Positions 6,624-7,325 of a stretch of DNA of 7,325 nt are shown piece after piece; the first letter of the stretch is position 1, and the number at the start of each line of letters is the position of its first letter. The notes under the pieces are model-generated. The model was not told the DNA's origin and did not search any database. It saw nothing but the letters and a program-made list of their open reading frames with translations. Both the position numbers and the translations under genes were made by a program. This stretch comes from Treponema sp. Lineage in GTDB: Bacteria > Spirochaetota > Spirochaetia > Treponematales > Breznakiellaceae. The DNA is taken from positions 1 through 7,325 of the forward strand of contig JAITHQ010000082.1 in assembly GCA_031279925.1 (NCBI GenBank), given 5' to 3'.

Positions 6624-7325
6624 ATGAAAAACCTGAAAGACAGGGCAAATAAACTGATAACAGTTTTTGCGGTGTTTGCGCTTGCGTTATGCGCCGCCGG
6701 CTGTAACAATATTTTGCAGCCCAAAGCAGTATCCCCCGGCACCGATTCGGGCAAGGGGCTGGTGCAGATACACATTGGGACAGTAGCGGGGCGCACCCTG
6801 CTGCCTGCCCAAACAGATCTGCATATTAACCAATGGGTAATTACGTTTACCGCAGCGGGAAGCAATCAGCGGCCCAGCCAAACGTTTACCGGGGCAGACC
6901 TAAGCCAGCCGATGCAGGTTGAAGAGGGGGAATGGGCGCTGTCGCTTGAGGCGAAAAAAGACGGAACAGTAATTGCAGGCGGAACCGCTTCCTCCAATAT
7001 TACTGTTATTACCGGTCAACAGGTCAGCGCGACAGTAACGCTGGTGTTCACTGCCCCCGGCGGCGGCGCGGGCAGCCTGGAGTATACCATTACGAATAAC
7101 AGCGGAATAACGCCCTATTCCGATGGTATAAAAATTGAACTTACGCCATTAAGCGGCGGCGGTACACCCGAAACCATTGGTTCCACTCTTACCGGAACCA
7201 AAAGTAATATAAACGCCGGATATTATCTGGTATCCGCTACACTTTCCGGTGACGGGAAAAAGGCGCTTAAAAGCGACGTAGCCCACATTTACAAAGGCCA
7301 AACCACCAAACTGAATTGGACATTT
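6624..7325 (+). CDS. Modular surface lipoprotein, paralogue of the preceding gene (3' end beyond window)
   Basis: The frame is open for exactly 234 codons to the window edge and was too open-ended to show a stop. The signal sequence ends in CAAGC, with Cys27 the likely lipidated residue. The text after it (NNILQPKA) is identical to that following Cys25 of the second lipoprotein. The AGRTLLP module and the second N-terminal module (AGYYLVSATLSGDGKKALK, VAHIYKGQTTKL) align with residues 44-231 of that protein nearly end to end. A SusE/SusF-like domain is therefore expected just past the edge, but this cannot be seen. AGGAGG (6610-6615) lies 8 bases before the ATG and 18 bases separate it from the previous stop, with no terminator between, so it is the third gene of the operon. 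It looks like a fairly recent duplicate. Lipoprotein status is firm; function is inferred only from the paralogue. Confidence 0.85.
   Translation, partial: MKNLKDRANKLITVFAVFALALCAAGCNNILQPKAVSPGTDSGKGLVQIHIGTVAGRTLLPAQTDLHINQWVITFTAAGSNQRPSQTFTGADLSQPMQVEEGEWALSLEAKKDGTVIAGGTASSNITVITGQQVSATVTLVFTAPGGGAGSLEYTITNNSGITPYSDGIKIELTPLSGGGTPETIGSTLTGTKSNINAGYYLVSATLSGDGKKALKSDVAHIYKGQTTKLNWTF
6925..6977 (+). repeat. 53-base block identical to one in the upstream paralogue (copy B)
   Basis: This is the partner of the block in the second lipoprotein gene, about 1.7 kb upstream in direct orientation. A second shared run of 28 identical bases occurs further on, where both genes encode DGKKALKS. Recombination between the two copies could delete or duplicate one lipoprotein unit. 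Confidence 0.85.

Overview
The window looks like a spirochaete chromosome, most likely a gut or termite-associated Treponema. This is inferred from three things: tandem modular lipoproteins with spirochaete-style lipoboxes, a module carrying an AGRTLLP motif that I associate with Treponema lipoproteins, and moderately GC-rich genes separated by very AT-rich spacers. No rRNA, tRNA or other taxonomic marker is present, so the assignment rests on protein style alone.

Left third, minus strand (1-2239): the start of a maltose/maltodextrin ABC importer operon reading leftward. The solute-binding protein (malE-like, 2239-931) comes first. After 16 bases comes a malF-like permease (914 to beyond base 1); malG would be expected further left. 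The malE reading frame is broken by one extra base in an A4 run (plus-strand T at 1807-1810). Removing it gives a clean 435-residue protein.

Middle (2240-3290): about 1.05 kb of AT-rich, apparently non-coding DNA between the two divergent operons. It holds three dispersed, diverged copies of a roughly 50-bp direct repeat with a rigidly spaced core, several dyads, A-tracts, and a perfect 12-bp inverted repeat just upstream of the rightward operon.

Right half, plus strand (3291-7325): at least three tightly packed secreted lipoprotein genes with gaps of 12 and 18 bases, the last one cut by the window edge. They are mosaics of a few beta-rich modules: Big_2/Ig-like domains, a domain resembling the SusE/SusF starch-binding modules of Bacteroidetes, an AGRTLLP N-terminal module pair, and a shared C-terminal module of about 95 residues. 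Genes 2 and 3 share near-identical DNA blocks, so the operon has grown by duplication or is homogenised by recombination.

Working model (inference): the lipoproteins display glucan-binding modules at the cell envelope, and the divergently transcribed MalE/MalF importer takes up released maltodextrins. This would be a spirochaete analogue of SusD/E/F surface capture, feeding an ABC transporter instead of a TonB-dependent porin.
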